Below are positions 56,003-64,000 of a stretch of DNA of 64,000 bases, piece by piece. Origin of the DNA: Maritalea mobilis (lineage in GTDB: Bacteria > Pseudomonadota > Alphaproteobacteria > Rhodobacterales > Rhodobacteraceae). The stretch lies in the NCBI RefSeq assembly GCF_019800885.1, contig NZ_JAHVKE010000002.1, positions 248,001-312,000 of the forward strand. Reading direction: 5' to 3'. Below the pieces are notes generated by a model. It did not search any database, was not told where the DNA came from, and saw nothing but the letters and a program-made list of their open reading frames with translations. Positions within the stretch are counted from its first letter, which is position 1; every line of letters starts with the position of its first letter. A program made the translations under genes and the position numbers.

Positions 56003-57006
56003 GGCAGCACCACGATGTCACCCGCCGACACGCCGGCGAGGATTTCCACCATCGTCTCGCCATCGACCACATGGGTGTCGCCGACCTGCACGACATGCTC
56101 GCGCGGATCGTCGCCCCCGAGGCTCAGATAGTCGAGACCGAAACGGTGATCGAGCGCCGCTTCGGGCACCAGGAAGGCCTCTCGCGACCCGATCGGCAGA
56201 CGCACCAGAACGCGCGCATCGACCAGGCGGTCGTCAACGCCTTCGACCTCGACATCGGCCAGCACGCGGCCATTCTCGATCTGCGGATAGACGCGCGCCA
56301 ACCTGCCCTCGATTGCGTCGTCCTCTGCGCCCGGGCTGATCTGGATGGTGTCGCCCTCGCTCATCAGGGTGGCATGGCGTTCGGGCACCGCAAGCCGCAG
56401 AAACACGCCGCCCCCGCCGATTGTCGCCACGGATTCGCCCGGCATCACGATGGCGCCGGCCGCCACCGGCACGGTGAGGACACGTCCCGCGATAGGGGCA
56501 AGGATATCCCCTTCGGACAACTGCTGCCCGATCACACGTCCCTCGGCCTCAGCCGCCGCGATCTGGTTGCGCAAGACCTCGACCTGCGTGCGCAACCCGT
56601 CCAGCCGTTGCACGGTGGTGACGCCGCGGGCGAGCAGTTCCTCGCCACGCGCGAGTTCGGTCTCGGCATTCGCAAGCTGCGAGCGGAGCGCTTCGAGTTG
56701 GGCATCGTTGGCCGCCAGGCGGAATTGCAACGCCACGTCGACAACCCGGCCGATGACCTGACCCGCCTCGACTCGATCGCCTTCAATCACGTCGAGCGTT
56801 TCCAGTGTCCCGCCAAGCCGCGCCCGGGCTGGCAGCATCCGCCGCGGCTGGATCTGGCCGTAGACCGATTTCCATTCGGTGACGTCCTGCGGCTGCAGTT
56901 CCAATTGCGACTGCGCGCTTGCCATGCCGGTCCAAGGCAAGGCAGCCGTGAACAGGGCAACGATCAGGGAGCGGAGAGACCTCGACCGGATCTTTTCAAA
57001 TGTCAT
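55999..57006 (-). CDS. RND membrane-fusion (periplasmic adaptor) protein
   Basis: This 335-residue protein from ATG 57006 is supported by AAGGAAA upstream; the frame continues to 57108. It has a signal peptide (SLIVALFTAALPWTGMASA), then a barrel-sandwich half (RLGGTLETLDVIEGDRVEAGQ), a helical hairpin (about 95-150) and the second lipoyl half (GRVLTVPVAAGAIVMPGES), and a beta-barrel/C-terminal domain. It links the RND pump to an outer-membrane channel. It is the first gene of the operon, with about 220 bases of promoter region. Confidence 0.9.
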   Translation of the reverse strand: MTFEKIRSRSLRSLIVALFTAALPWTGMASAQSQLELQPQDVTEWKSVYGQIQPRRMLPARARLGGTLETLDVIEGDRVEAGQVIGRVVDVALQFRLAANDAQLEALRSQLANAETELARGEELLARGVTTVQRLDGLRTQVEVLRNQIAAAEAEGRVIGQQLSEGDILAPIAGRVLTVPVAAGAIVMPGESVATIGGGGVFLRLAVPERHATLMSEGDTIQISPGAEDDAIEGRLARVYPQIENGRVLADVEVEGVDDRLVDARVLVRLPIGSREAFLVPEAALDHRFGLDYLSLGGDDPREHVVQVGDTHVVDGETMVEILAGVSAGDIVVLP

Positions 57007-57227
57007 GTCATGTTTCCTTGCACCGAAACAGCGGCCATTCGACGTCGCGCGCGCGGCCAGTCCGAACCAGCATACGACGATCAAGCCGAATTGCACCGTT
57101 TCAGGCAATCAGGCCGGATCCTGACCCAACGACGCATTGATCGCTGTCAAAGTCACGTGGGATATAAGATTGGCAATGTCAAGCAAATGGGCGATCTCAG
57201 CTGTGCCGCACGGCAAGCTGTAACCCC
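57007..57227. promoter_or_regulatory. promoter region of the RND operon
   Basis: Non-coding gap between the RND adaptor start and the livF stop, both minus strand. TTGACA occurs twice on the minus strand (TGTCAA at 57145-57150 and 57177-57182 on the plus strand, 32 bases apart). Each could be a -35 element or half of a regulator site; no convincing -10 at standard spacing was found. Confidence 0.35.
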
Positions 57228-57914
57228 TCACACACCGATGTAACGCTCACTCGTTTCGGCATCCAAATCAGCCATGGCGCCCTCCCAGGCCACCTTGCCG
57301 CGGGTGATCAGGATAGCCCGGTCGGCAACTTGCCGTAGCTCCTTCAGCGTTTTGTCGATGACTAGCAGCGCGAGACCTGTCTCGGCCTTGAGCCGCGCGA
57401 CAGCTTCCCAAATTTCGGCGCGGATGAGCGGGGCGAGCCCCTCGGTCGCTTCATCGAGGATCAGCAGACGTGGGTTCGTCATCAGCGCGCGACCGATTGC
57501 GAGCATCTGCTGTTCGCCGCCCGACAGCGTCGAGGCGCGTTGCTTCTTCCGCTCACCCAAGCGCGGGAAAAGCGCGAAGACGCGCGCAAGGTCCCAGTGT
57601 CCGGGCCGTGCGGCGACAAGCAGGTTTTCCTCCACGGTGAGGTCGCGGAAACAGCGCCGTCCTTCTGGCACCAGCCCGATCCCCAGCCGTGCGGCCTGAT
57701 GGCTGGACAGCCGGGTAAGGTCGCGCCCGTCGAAACCGATTTGCCCCTCGGCTGGCAGCATCCGGCAGACCGTTTTCACCGTCGTGGTCTTGCCCATGCC
57801 GTTTCGCCCCATCATGGCGACCGCCTCGCCCTGATCGATGCTGAGGGTCATGCCAAACAGGGCCTGGCTGGTGCCGTAACTGGCCGTGACGTTTTCAAGG
57901 GTCAGGAGCGTCAC
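57228..57914 (-). CDS. livF: branched-chain-amino-acid-type ABC transporter ATPase (LivF)
   Basis: This 228-residue ATPase has Walker A GRNGMGKTT, signature LSGGEQQML and Walker B LLILDEATEGL. LivF proteins end near here without the long LivG insert. It is the last gene of the Liv-type operon, overlapping livG by ATGA (57911-57914). It energises uptake through LivH/LivM. Confidence 0.9.
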   Translation of the reverse strand: MTLLTLENVTASYGTSQALFGMTLSIDQGEAVAMMGRNGMGKTTTVKTVCRMLPAEGQIGFDGRDLTRLSSHQAARLGIGLVPEGRRCFRDLTVEENLLVAARPGHWDLARVFALFPRLGERKKQRASTLSGGEQQMLAIGRALMTNPRLLILDEATEGLAPLIRAEIWEAVARLKAETGLALLVIDKTLKELRQVADRAILITRGKVAWEGAMADLDAETSERYIGV

Positions 57915-58660
57915 GCGTCTTCTCCCAGGTAGGCGTCGCGCACGGCGGCATCGGTGCGGATCGCGTCCGGCGGACCGCTGGCGATGATGCGGCCGTAGAC
58001 CAGCACACTGATCCGGTCGGCCAAGGCAAAGACGGCGTCCATGTCATGTTCGACCAGCAGGATCGGCGCTTCGTGCCGGAGTTGGTCAAGCAGGGCGGTC
58101 ATCCGCTGCCCGCCTTCGGCGCCAAGGCCGGCCATGGGTTCGTCCATCACGAATGCCGCCGGTTTCAATGTCAGCGCGACTGCAACTTCCAGCTGCCGCC
58201 GTTCCCCGTGGCTGAGGTCGGACGTGCGCATCGCGGCCTTGTCCAGCAAACCGACCCGGTCGAGCGCCGCCTCTGCCGATGCGCGCAAGGCCTTGTCCGA
58301 GATCGCCCGGCTGAACAGACGCCACGGGTTGCCCGCCGCCCCCAAGGCCCCCAGCATCGCGTTTTGCAGGACGGTATCCTCCATCGCCAGCGCCGAGATC
58401 TGGAAGGTCCGCGCAAGGCCCATCCGGGCGCGGGCCCGCGTCGGCAGGCGTGTCACGTCTTGCCCGTTCAGGCGGATCACTCCGGCGTCGGGCGCAAGCG
58501 TGCCGCAAATCTGCGCGATCAGCGTGCTTTTGCCAGCGCCGTTCGGGCCGATCACGGCATGAATCTCGCCGGGCCTCAGGCTGAGGTCGATCTCGTCCGA
58601 CACCACGAGTGCGCCGAAATGCTTCGTCAGGCCGCGAATATCGAGAACCGGTTCAGTCAT
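57911..58660 (-). CDS. livG: branched-chain-amino-acid-type ABC transporter ATPase (LivG)
   Basis: This 249-residue ATPase has Walker A GPNGAGKST, signature LSHGERRQLEVAVAL (the LivG form LSHGxxR) and Walker B AAFVMDEPMAGLG, plus the LivG-specific RMGLARTFQ segment. It overlaps livM by 8 bases and livF by 4. Confidence 0.9.
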   Translation of the reverse strand: MTEPVLDIRGLTKHFGALVVSDEIDLSLRPGEIHAVIGPNGAGKSTLIAQICGTLAPDAGVIRLNGQDVTRLPTRARARMGLARTFQISALAMEDTVLQNAMLGALGAAGNPWRLFSRAISDKALRASAEAALDRVGLLDKAAMRTSDLSHGERRQLEVAVALTLKPAAFVMDEPMAGLGAEGGQRMTALLDQLRHEAPILLVEHDMDAVFALADRISVLVYGRIIASGPPDAIRTDAAVRDAYLGEDA

Positions 58661-59636
58661 GGCCTTTTGCCTGCCCTGCCAGAAGCCCGATCACACCCCC
58701 GCGGGCAAACAGCACGATGCCGAGCAGCACGGCCCCGAGGTAGATGTGCCAGTAGTCGCTCAGGTCGCCCAGGACATGCTCCATCGCGACGAACAGAACG
58801 GCACCCGCCACCGGCCCGAACAGGCGGGCGACACCACCCAGGATCACGAAGATCATGATCTCGCCCGACATGTGCCAGCTGAACATGGTGGGGCTGACGA
58901 AGCGGTTGAGATCGGCAAAGAGCGCGCCGGCCAGGCCGGTGATCGCGCCCGAGATGACGAAAGCCAGCAGTTTCGCCCTTTGCCCGTTCAGGCCCACGGT
59001 TTCGACCCGGTGCGGCACCTGGCGCGACGCGTTCAGCATCAACCCGAAGGGCGATCGCGCGATGCGGGCCGAGAGCCAGAGCGCCCCACCGAGCAGCGCG
59101 AAACAGAGGGCGTAGAACTGGATCGGGACGAGCGTGTTCAGACCGGGAAAGCTGTTGCGAATGTAGATCGACAGCCCGTCCTCGCCGCCATACGCGCTCC
59201 AGGAGATGGTGAAGTAGTAGAACATCTGACCGAAGGCCAAGGTGATCATGATGAAATAGACCCCCGTGGTGCGCAGGGACAAAAGCCCGATCACGAACGC
59301 CGCGAGCGCCGAGCAGAGGATGGCCACCAGCCAGATCACCGGCATGGATTTCGTCCCCTCGATCGCCAGCGTGTCGGGGAACATCGGTGAATAGATCTGG
59401 GCGTGATAGGCGAGGATGCCCATGGCATAGCCGCCGATCCCGAAAAATACCGCATGACCCAGCGAGACCAGCCCGCCCAGCCCGAGGGCAAGGTTCAAGC
59501 CGACGGCTGCAAGCGCAAAGATCACCGCACGTGTGGCCAGCGTGATCGTGAAGGGCTCGCCCGCGACATGCGCCCAGAGCGGCACACCGATCAGCGCCGC
59601 GACAAGGGCAGAGTTGACGTAACCTTCGCGGGTCAT
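58653..59636 (-). CDS. livM: Liv-type ABC transporter permease (LivM)
   Basis: This 327-residue inner-membrane protein has about nine helices with the conserved LALGLGGLVSLGHAVFFGIG (first half) and the SPFGLMLNASRQ coupling-helix segment followed by GAITGLAGALF. It pairs with LivH. It overlaps livH by ATGA (59633-59636). Confidence 0.9.
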   Translation of the reverse strand: MTREGYVNSALVAALIGVPLWAHVAGEPFTITLATRAVIFALAAVGLNLALGLGGLVSLGHAVFFGIGGYAMGILAYHAQIYSPMFPDTLAIEGTKSMPVIWLVAILCSALAAFVIGLLSLRTTGVYFIMITLAFGQMFYYFTISWSAYGGEDGLSIYIRNSFPGLNTLVPIQFYALCFALLGGALWLSARIARSPFGLMLNASRQVPHRVETVGLNGQRAKLLAFVISGAITGLAGALFADLNRFVSPTMFSWHMSGEIMIFVILGGVARLFGPVAGAVLFVAMEHVLGDLSDYWHIYLGAVLLGIVLFARGGVIGLLAGQAKGHD

Positions 59637-60553
59637 GTGCGCACCCCGAACAGGCCGGTCGGACGCCAGATCAGCACGGCCGCCATCAGCAGGTAAATGG
59701 CCATCGACGACAGCGAGGCGCCGATCTGCGTGGCCGACGCCGGCTCCATGAACAGCTTGAAGAGCTCTGGCAGGAAGACACCGCCCAACGTGTCCGTCAG
59801 GCCCACGATCAGGGCCCCGACGAAGGCCCCCTTGATCGAGCCGATGCCGCCAATCACGATAACCACGAAGGCAAGGATCAGCACGGGTTCCCCCATGCCG
59901 ACCTGCACCGACTGAATTGCACCGACCAACGCCCCGGCCAAACCCGCGAGGGCGGCCCCCAAGGCGAATACGAAGGTGTAAAGCGTGCGGATATCCACGC
60001 CGAGCGCGGCGATCATCTCGCGGTCGTTCTCACCCGCGCGGATCTGGATGCCGATGCGGGTCTTCGCAATCAGCAGCCAGAGGCCAAGCGCCACGGCCAG
60101 CCCCGCCGCGATCAGCGCCAGCCGGTAGCGCGGGTATTCGATGCCGCCCGGCAGGGTTACCGGCCCTGACAGCAAAGCAGGCGTGTCGAGGTAGAGGGGG
60201 AAAGACCCAAACAGCGCCCGCGTCCCCTCGGAGAAGATGAGGATCAAGGCGAAGGTCGCAAGCACCTGGTCGAGGTGGTCGGTATGGTAGAGCCGCCTGA
60301 TCACGGTCATCTCAATGAGTGCGCCCGCCATGGCCCCGGCTGCCATCGCCGCGACGACGGCCAGCAGAAACGAGCCCGTCAGCCCCGCAACCGTCGCAGC
60401 AATGAATGCGCCAATCATGTAGAGCGACCCATGGGCGAGGTTGATCAGCCCCATCACGCCGAAGATCAGCGTCAGGCCCGCAGCCATCAGGAACAGCATG
60501 ACCCCGAACTGAAGCCCGTTCAGCACCTGTTCGACGATCAGGATCGCGGACAT
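59633..60553 (-). CDS. livH: Liv-type ABC transporter permease (LivH)
   Basis: This 306-residue inner-membrane protein has the LivH opening (VLNGLQFGVMLFLMAAGLTL), INLAHGSLYMIGAF, the coupling segment TRIGIQIRAGENDREM and the conserved VVIGGIGSIKGAFVGAL. It is the first gene after the binding protein, across a short gap with a GC hairpin. Confidence 0.9.
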   Translation of the reverse strand: MSAILIVEQVLNGLQFGVMLFLMAAGLTLIFGVMGLINLAHGSLYMIGAFIAATVAGLTGSFLLAVVAAMAAGAMAGALIEMTVIRRLYHTDHLDQVLATFALILIFSEGTRALFGSFPLYLDTPALLSGPVTLPGGIEYPRYRLALIAAGLAVALGLWLLIAKTRIGIQIRAGENDREMIAALGVDIRTLYTFVFALGAALAGLAGALVGAIQSVQVGMGEPVLILAFVVIVIGGIGSIKGAFVGALIVGLTDTLGGVFLPELFKLFMEPASATQIGASLSSMAIYLLMAAVLIWRPTGLFGVRT

Positions 60554-60573
60554 ATTGACCTTACCTCAAGCGT

Positions 60574-60601
60574 TGGGGCCGGCCCCTGCGGACCGGCCCC
60601 A
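60574..60601 (-). terminator. GC-rich hairpin between binding protein and permease genes
   Basis: TGGGGCCGG (60574-60582) pairs with CCGGCCCCA (60593-60601). There is no T-run on the minus strand, so it probably acts as an mRNA stabiliser or partial terminator, giving more binding protein than permease. Confidence 0.55.
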
Positions 60602-60622
60602 GTGTTTCACTCTAACCGTGGA

Positions 60623-61759
60623 TCACATCGAACAGTCGTCTGCATAGGCGTCGCCGCGATCTTCCAGGGCCACGCCGATGAGACGGTTGGTGAAGATCTC
60701 ACCGTCCTGCACCACCTCGCGGACGTAGATATCCTGGATGGGGTGGTGGTTCGGTCCAAAGGTGAATTCACCACGGGTCGAGGCGAAATCGGCCGCGCGC
60801 AGCGCCTCGCGGAAGGCGTCCGGATCGTCGTTGGGGTCCGCGACCTCAAGGGCCGAGAGGATCAGGTTCGCGGTGTCGAAGCCCTGGCTGGCATAAAGCG
60901 ACGGGATACGGCCATAGGCCTCTTCGAAGGCGGAAACGAAGGCCACGTTCGCTTCGTTCTCAAGATCGGGCGACCATTGCGAGGTGTTGACGACGCCAAG
61001 GGCATCCGCGCCGACTGCCTGCAAAATGCCCTGATCGAACGAGAAGGCCGGTCCGATTACGGGGATATCAAGCCCACTATCCGCATACTGCCGCAGGAAC
61101 GAGATGCCCATGCCACCCGGCAGGAAGAAGAACACGCTGTCCGCACCCGAGGCCCGGATCTGGGCGATCTCGGCGGCGTAGTCCGTCTGGCCCAACTGCG
61201 TGTATAGCTCCCCGGCCAGCTCACCTTCGTAGAACCGCTGATACCCCGACAGGGCGTCCTGACCGGCGGGGTAGTTCGGTGCCAGGATGAAGCTGTTCGT
61301 GTAGCCCGCCGTATTGGCATAGGCGCCCGCGGCCTCGTGCAGATTGTCGTTCTGCCAGGCCACGTTGAAATAGTTCGGATGGCAGCCGCGCCCCGCCAGT
61401 TGCGAGGGGCCTGCGTTGGGTGACAGGTAGAACACATCCTGCGCCGTCACGGAGGGCACGACGGCCATGGCCAGGTTCGACCAGATGATGCCGGTCATGA
61501 TATCCACGTCCTCGGCCTGGATCATCCGATCGGCGAGTTGAACGGCGACGTCAGGCGCTCGCTCGTCGTCTTCGATGATCATTTCGATATCGTCGCGGCC
61601 CGATTGCTCCAGCGCGAGCAGGAAACCGTCGCGCACGTCGATGCCGAGCGATGCGCCCCCTCCCGAAAGCGTCGTGATCATCCCGATGCGTGTCTCGGCG
61701 GACGCCGCGCTTCCAAGCGCAATCATCGAGGCCAGGAGTAGAGTAGCTTTCATGGTCAT
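60623..61759 (-). CDS. Liv-type ABC transporter periplasmic binding protein
   Basis: This 378-residue protein starts at 61759 or 61753 (MTMKATLLL), with GGGACGG five bases upstream; the frame runs back to 61984 without support. It has a signal peptide (MKATLLLASMIALGSAASA) and a Peripla_BP_6 fold beginning ETRIGMITTLSGGGASLGID. The ligand pocket SPNAGPSQLAGRGCHP and the later FVSAFEEAYGRIPS fit receptors for aromatic or branched amino-acid-like compounds. It is the first gene of the Liv operon. Confidence 0.88.
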   Translation of the reverse strand: MTMKATLLLASMIALGSAASAETRIGMITTLSGGGASLGIDVRDGFLLALEQSGRDDIEMIIEDDERAPDVAVQLADRMIQAEDVDIMTGIIWSNLAMAVVPSVTAQDVFYLSPNAGPSQLAGRGCHPNYFNVAWQNDNLHEAAGAYANTAGYTNSFILAPNYPAGQDALSGYQRFYEGELAGELYTQLGQTDYAAEIAQIRASGADSVFFFLPGGMGISFLRQYADSGLDIPVIGPAFSFDQGILQAVGADALGVVNTSQWSPDLENEANVAFVSAFEEAYGRIPSLYASQGFDTANLILSALEVADPNDDPDAFREALRAADFASTRGEFTFGPNHHPIQDIYVREVVQDGEIFTNRLIGVALEDRGDAYADDCSM

Positions 61760-62035
61760 CTGATCCGTCCCTGTTGTCGTGTTGCTCTTCCCGGTGCTGA
61801 TCGTCCCCGTATCCGCGCCGGGGTCAACCCTGCAACCGGGTTCGGCGCCACCTTTGCCGCGTCGGAGCAGGGGATCGCGCCGGCCTTGGGTGGTGGTGGG
61901 CAGCCGAAAAAGGAAGAAAGATGGTAGCCCAGCCGAGGCCCAAGGTTTCTTCGCGTGATCCGCGCACCGGACGCGGGCGGTCACGGATGATGGATGTCAT
62001 TAGTAAGCAAGACTGGCGTCATCCGCTCGGGCGGT

Positions 62036-63106
62036 TCAGCCTGGCGTTGCTGCTGCACCCATGTCTTCGATGATTATTCGCGCCACGCGCTCTGCAGAGG
62101 CCAGCGCCCCTTCCATCAGACCTCCCATTTCCGGGGCGGTTTCGGTCGCGGCGAAGTGGAGGCGACCATCTGCAACCCCGACAAGCGATGGTAGCAGTCC
62201 GTAGTCCGGGTGCCCTTGAGGGGGCGTATGATCCGCGGGTGTCGCGGTCCACGGCTCACAGGCCCAGTCCTGCAATCTCACTTGCTTCGGCTGCGCGGCG
62301 TCGGGCCCGAAGAACCGCGCGAGTTGTTGCAGGGCCATTTCCTTGATCTTGGCGGCATGTTCCTTGCGAGCGGTGGCGGGCACACCGACGAACCCGAACA
62401 GCGCGGCAGGGCTGCCCTCGACGCCGCTGGCATCGTGGATCTCGGCAAGTGGCCCGTTTCGGCTCATCGCGTCGCCTGAAAGGCCCTTGTCGCGCCAGAA
62501 CGGGTGATCGTAGGTCGCGACAAACTTGGCATGGCCGGCCATCCAGGTCGGGATCGTGGCCAGCGCCACTTGGGCTGCCTCGGGAAGCGGCGGGTCATAT
62601 CGCAGCCCGGCGGCGAGGCGAGGTGGGATAGCCAGCGCCACGTGGCGAGCCGAACAGTGGCGCCCTTCTGACAGCTGGACCATGCCATTCCCAATCATCT
62701 CGGCGGCGCAGGACAGGTGCAGTCGGTCTTTTGGCAGGGTTGCGACCAACCCCTCGATAAGGCCGATCATCCCGCCATCGACACGAAACGAGCCCTCCAT
62801 CGACGCGAACCCGACACCGCGATGCACCTTGCCCGTGGTGTCCTCGAACAGGATCTCGCCGGCGGCATGCTGAGGAAAGGCCTGAAGGCCCAGTTCGGCG
62901 ATCAGTTGGGCGATGCGAGGTTGACCGGGCCAGAACCAGGATGGTCCGAGGTCGACACGACCGCTTGGCCCTTCAAGAGCCGCGATACGACCACCGAAGT
63001 GCGGCCGTGCCTCGAACAGCTGGAATGAGAGCCCGGCCTTCACCATGCGGGAAGCGAGCGCCAGGCCTGCAAGGCCGCCGCCTATGATGACGACATCCGT
63101 GGACAT
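62036..63106 (-). CDS. FAD-dependent amine-oxidase-like protein
   Basis: This 356-residue flavoprotein (from the Met at 63106, MSTDVVIIGGG; 63124 is an alternative) has the dinucleotide-binding VIIGGGLAGLALASRM, FEARPHFGGRI, and a C-terminal FAD segment (RLHFAATETAPEMGGLMEGALASAERVARI in two parts). These are typical of monoamine-oxidase/protoporphyrinogen-oxidase folds. The amine substrate is unknown. It is a single gene between the Liv operon and gamma-glutamyltransferase, all minus strand. Confidence 0.85.
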   Translation of the reverse strand: MSTDVVIIGGGLAGLALASRMVKAGLSFQLFEARPHFGGRIAALEGPSGRVDLGPSWFWPGQPRIAQLIAELGLQAFPQHAAGEILFEDTTGKVHRGVGFASMEGSFRVDGGMIGLIEGLVATLPKDRLHLSCAAEMIGNGMVQLSEGRHCSARHVALAIPPRLAAGLRYDPPLPEAAQVALATIPTWMAGHAKFVATYDHPFWRDKGLSGDAMSRNGPLAEIHDASGVEGSPAALFGFVGVPATARKEHAAKIKEMALQQLARFFGPDAAQPKQVRLQDWACEPWTATPADHTPPQGHPDYGLLPSLVGVADGRLHFAATETAPEMGGLMEGALASAERVARIIIEDMGAAATPG

Positions 63107-63236
63107 ATCGGTTCTGTAACCCACTCCGGTTCCCGTCGCGCAAGGAGAAGCTGGCGGATGGCACGCGCCGCTTTGGACCGCAAGAGCACGATCACCCGGA
63201 AGAAATCCGGTTCCCGCGAACGGCAGAGACGAAACG

Positions 63237-64000
63237 TCAGAAACCCTGCGCGGCGCCGTCCTTTCTCGGGTCCGACCCGGCGGCGTAGCCTCCGCCCTCC
63301 AGCCGCTCGATCAACTGGGCTCCGCCAAAGCCGAAGGCGCTGTCGGGCGCTTCGACCGAGATCTCGTGGCCGAGCTGTTCAAGTTCCTCACGGGTCGCAC
63401 GCGGCAGCGCCTCTTCGCAGGCCACCTCGCGTCCACTGACAAAGCGCCAGCGCGGTGCATCGACGGCGGTTTGCACGTCTTGATCCCAAAGCTGGGTGCG
63501 AAGCACCATCTGCACATGACCCTGCGCCTGCATCGGGCCACCCATCACGCCGAAGCTCATCTTGGGGGCGCCGTTCTGCATCAGGAAGCCGGGTATGATG
63601 GTATGGAACGGCCGCTTGCCCGGCGCGACCTCGTTGGGATGTCCCGGGATAAGGGAGAAGCCGGCGCCCCGGTTCTGAAGGCTTATCCCCGTGTCCGGAA
63701 CAACGACGCCCGAGCCGAAACCGGAATAGTTCGACTGGATGAAGGACACCATCATTCCCGACGCGTCTGCCGTCGTCAGGTAGACCGTTCCGCCATGACG
63801 AGGCGCCCCGGGCCCGTAATCCTGCGCCCGGTCAATGTCGATCAGTTTGGCGCGCTCCGCGAGGTAGCCGGTGTCGATCAGGTCTTCGGGCGTGCAGGTG
63901 GTCATGTAACGGCGGTCGGCGACGTAGGCGTGGAGGTCCGCAAATGCCAGCTTGATCGCTTCGATCTGCAGATGCAGCGCGCGCGGGTCATCGACGTCGA
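63237..64000 (-). CDS. gamma-glutamyltransferase, C-terminal part
   Basis: The frame remains open to the window end, so the N terminus is missing. The visible part contains EAIKLAFADLHAYVADRRYM, then the cleavage site HGGTVYLTTADASG, where the Thr after GG is the autoprocessing nucleophile. After it come VVVPDTGISLQNRGAGFSL, the KRPFHTIIPGFL region and GVMGGPMQAQGHVQ. These fit the YwrD-like branch of gamma-glutamyltransferases. Probable role: breakdown of gamma-glutamyl compounds such as glutathione. A short spacer (63125-63236) separates it from the amine oxidase. Confidence 0.9.
   Translation of the reverse strand, partial: DVDDPRALHLQIEAIKLAFADLHAYVADRRYMTTCTPEDLIDTGYLAERAKLIDIDRAQDYGPGAPRHGGTVYLTTADASGMMVSFIQSNYSGFGSGVVVPDTGISLQNRGAGFSLIPGHPNEVAPGKRPFHTIIPGFLMQNGAPKMSFGVMGGPMQAQGHVQMVLRTQLWDQDVQTAVDAPRWRFVSGREVACEEALPRATREELEQLGHEISVEAPDSAFGFGGAQLIERLEGGGYAAGSDPRKDGAAQGF

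Overview
This window comes from a high-GC alphaproteobacterium, most likely a marine member of the Rhodobacteraceae (Roseobacter/Rhodobacter group). I base this on several gene arrangements: petP-petR next to a histone-deacetylase-like gene and xseB-ispA-dxs, a DUF2794 gene, a NavAb/NavSp-type sodium channel, an hslO-nudix-cca run, and a TGA-N9-TCA iron box. Adjacent genes very often overlap by an ATGA junction. I see no tRNA, rRNA, CRISPR array, transposase or prophage.

Layout. (1) 1-2.2 kb: the tail of an RTX repeat protein, a secreted/outer-membrane protein and a small secreted protein that converge on a strong terminator. (2) 2.2-14.8 kb: a surface-polysaccharide locus. It holds a 1536-residue protein combining a GT-A-like domain, an alginate-lyase-family domain, TPR-like helices and a GT2 domain; a two-domain GT4/MurG-like glycosyltransferase; a small periplasmic protein; a UDP-glucuronate 4-epimerase; GalE; a Wza-type export lipoprotein; and a GT4 enzyme. 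(3) 14.9-24.6 kb: plus-strand housekeeping and membrane genes (Hsp33, Nudix, CCA-type nucleotidyltransferase, LysE, two ABC exporters, VOC protein, TrmA/RlmD-type methyltransferase, sodium channel). (4) 24.6-29.9 kb: a tight minus-strand run petP-petR-HDAC-xseB-ispA-dxs. (5) 30-36.2 kb: ilvE, DUF2794, an NlpC/P60 and M17 peptidase pair, then beta-carbonic anhydrase with SbtA and SbtB-like genes. (6) 36.2-44.9 kb: MuiA-like protein, asd, DEAD-box helicase, MFS transporter and a ferric-iron ABC system with an iron box. (7) 45-52.8 kb: a hexuronate catabolic island with UxuB, UxaC and a GntR regulator facing three Gfo/Idh/MocA dehydrogenases and UxuA, with a GGTATAC-type operator between. (8) 52.8-64 kb: an RND efflux pair, a Liv-type ABC operon, an FAD amine-oxidase-like protein and a gamma-glutamyltransferase cut by the window end.

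How the parts fit. The polysaccharide locus can make UDP-Gal and UDP-GalA and export a polymer, and its central protein unusually joins polymerising and lyase-type domains in one cytoplasmic chain. The uronate island would take glucuronate-type sugars to 2-keto-3-deoxygluconate, with the three dehydrogenases probably feeding a non-standard substrate into it. The carbonic anhydrase/SbtA/SbtB trio looks like a bicarbonate uptake module. All assignments come from reading motifs and context; no database search was run.
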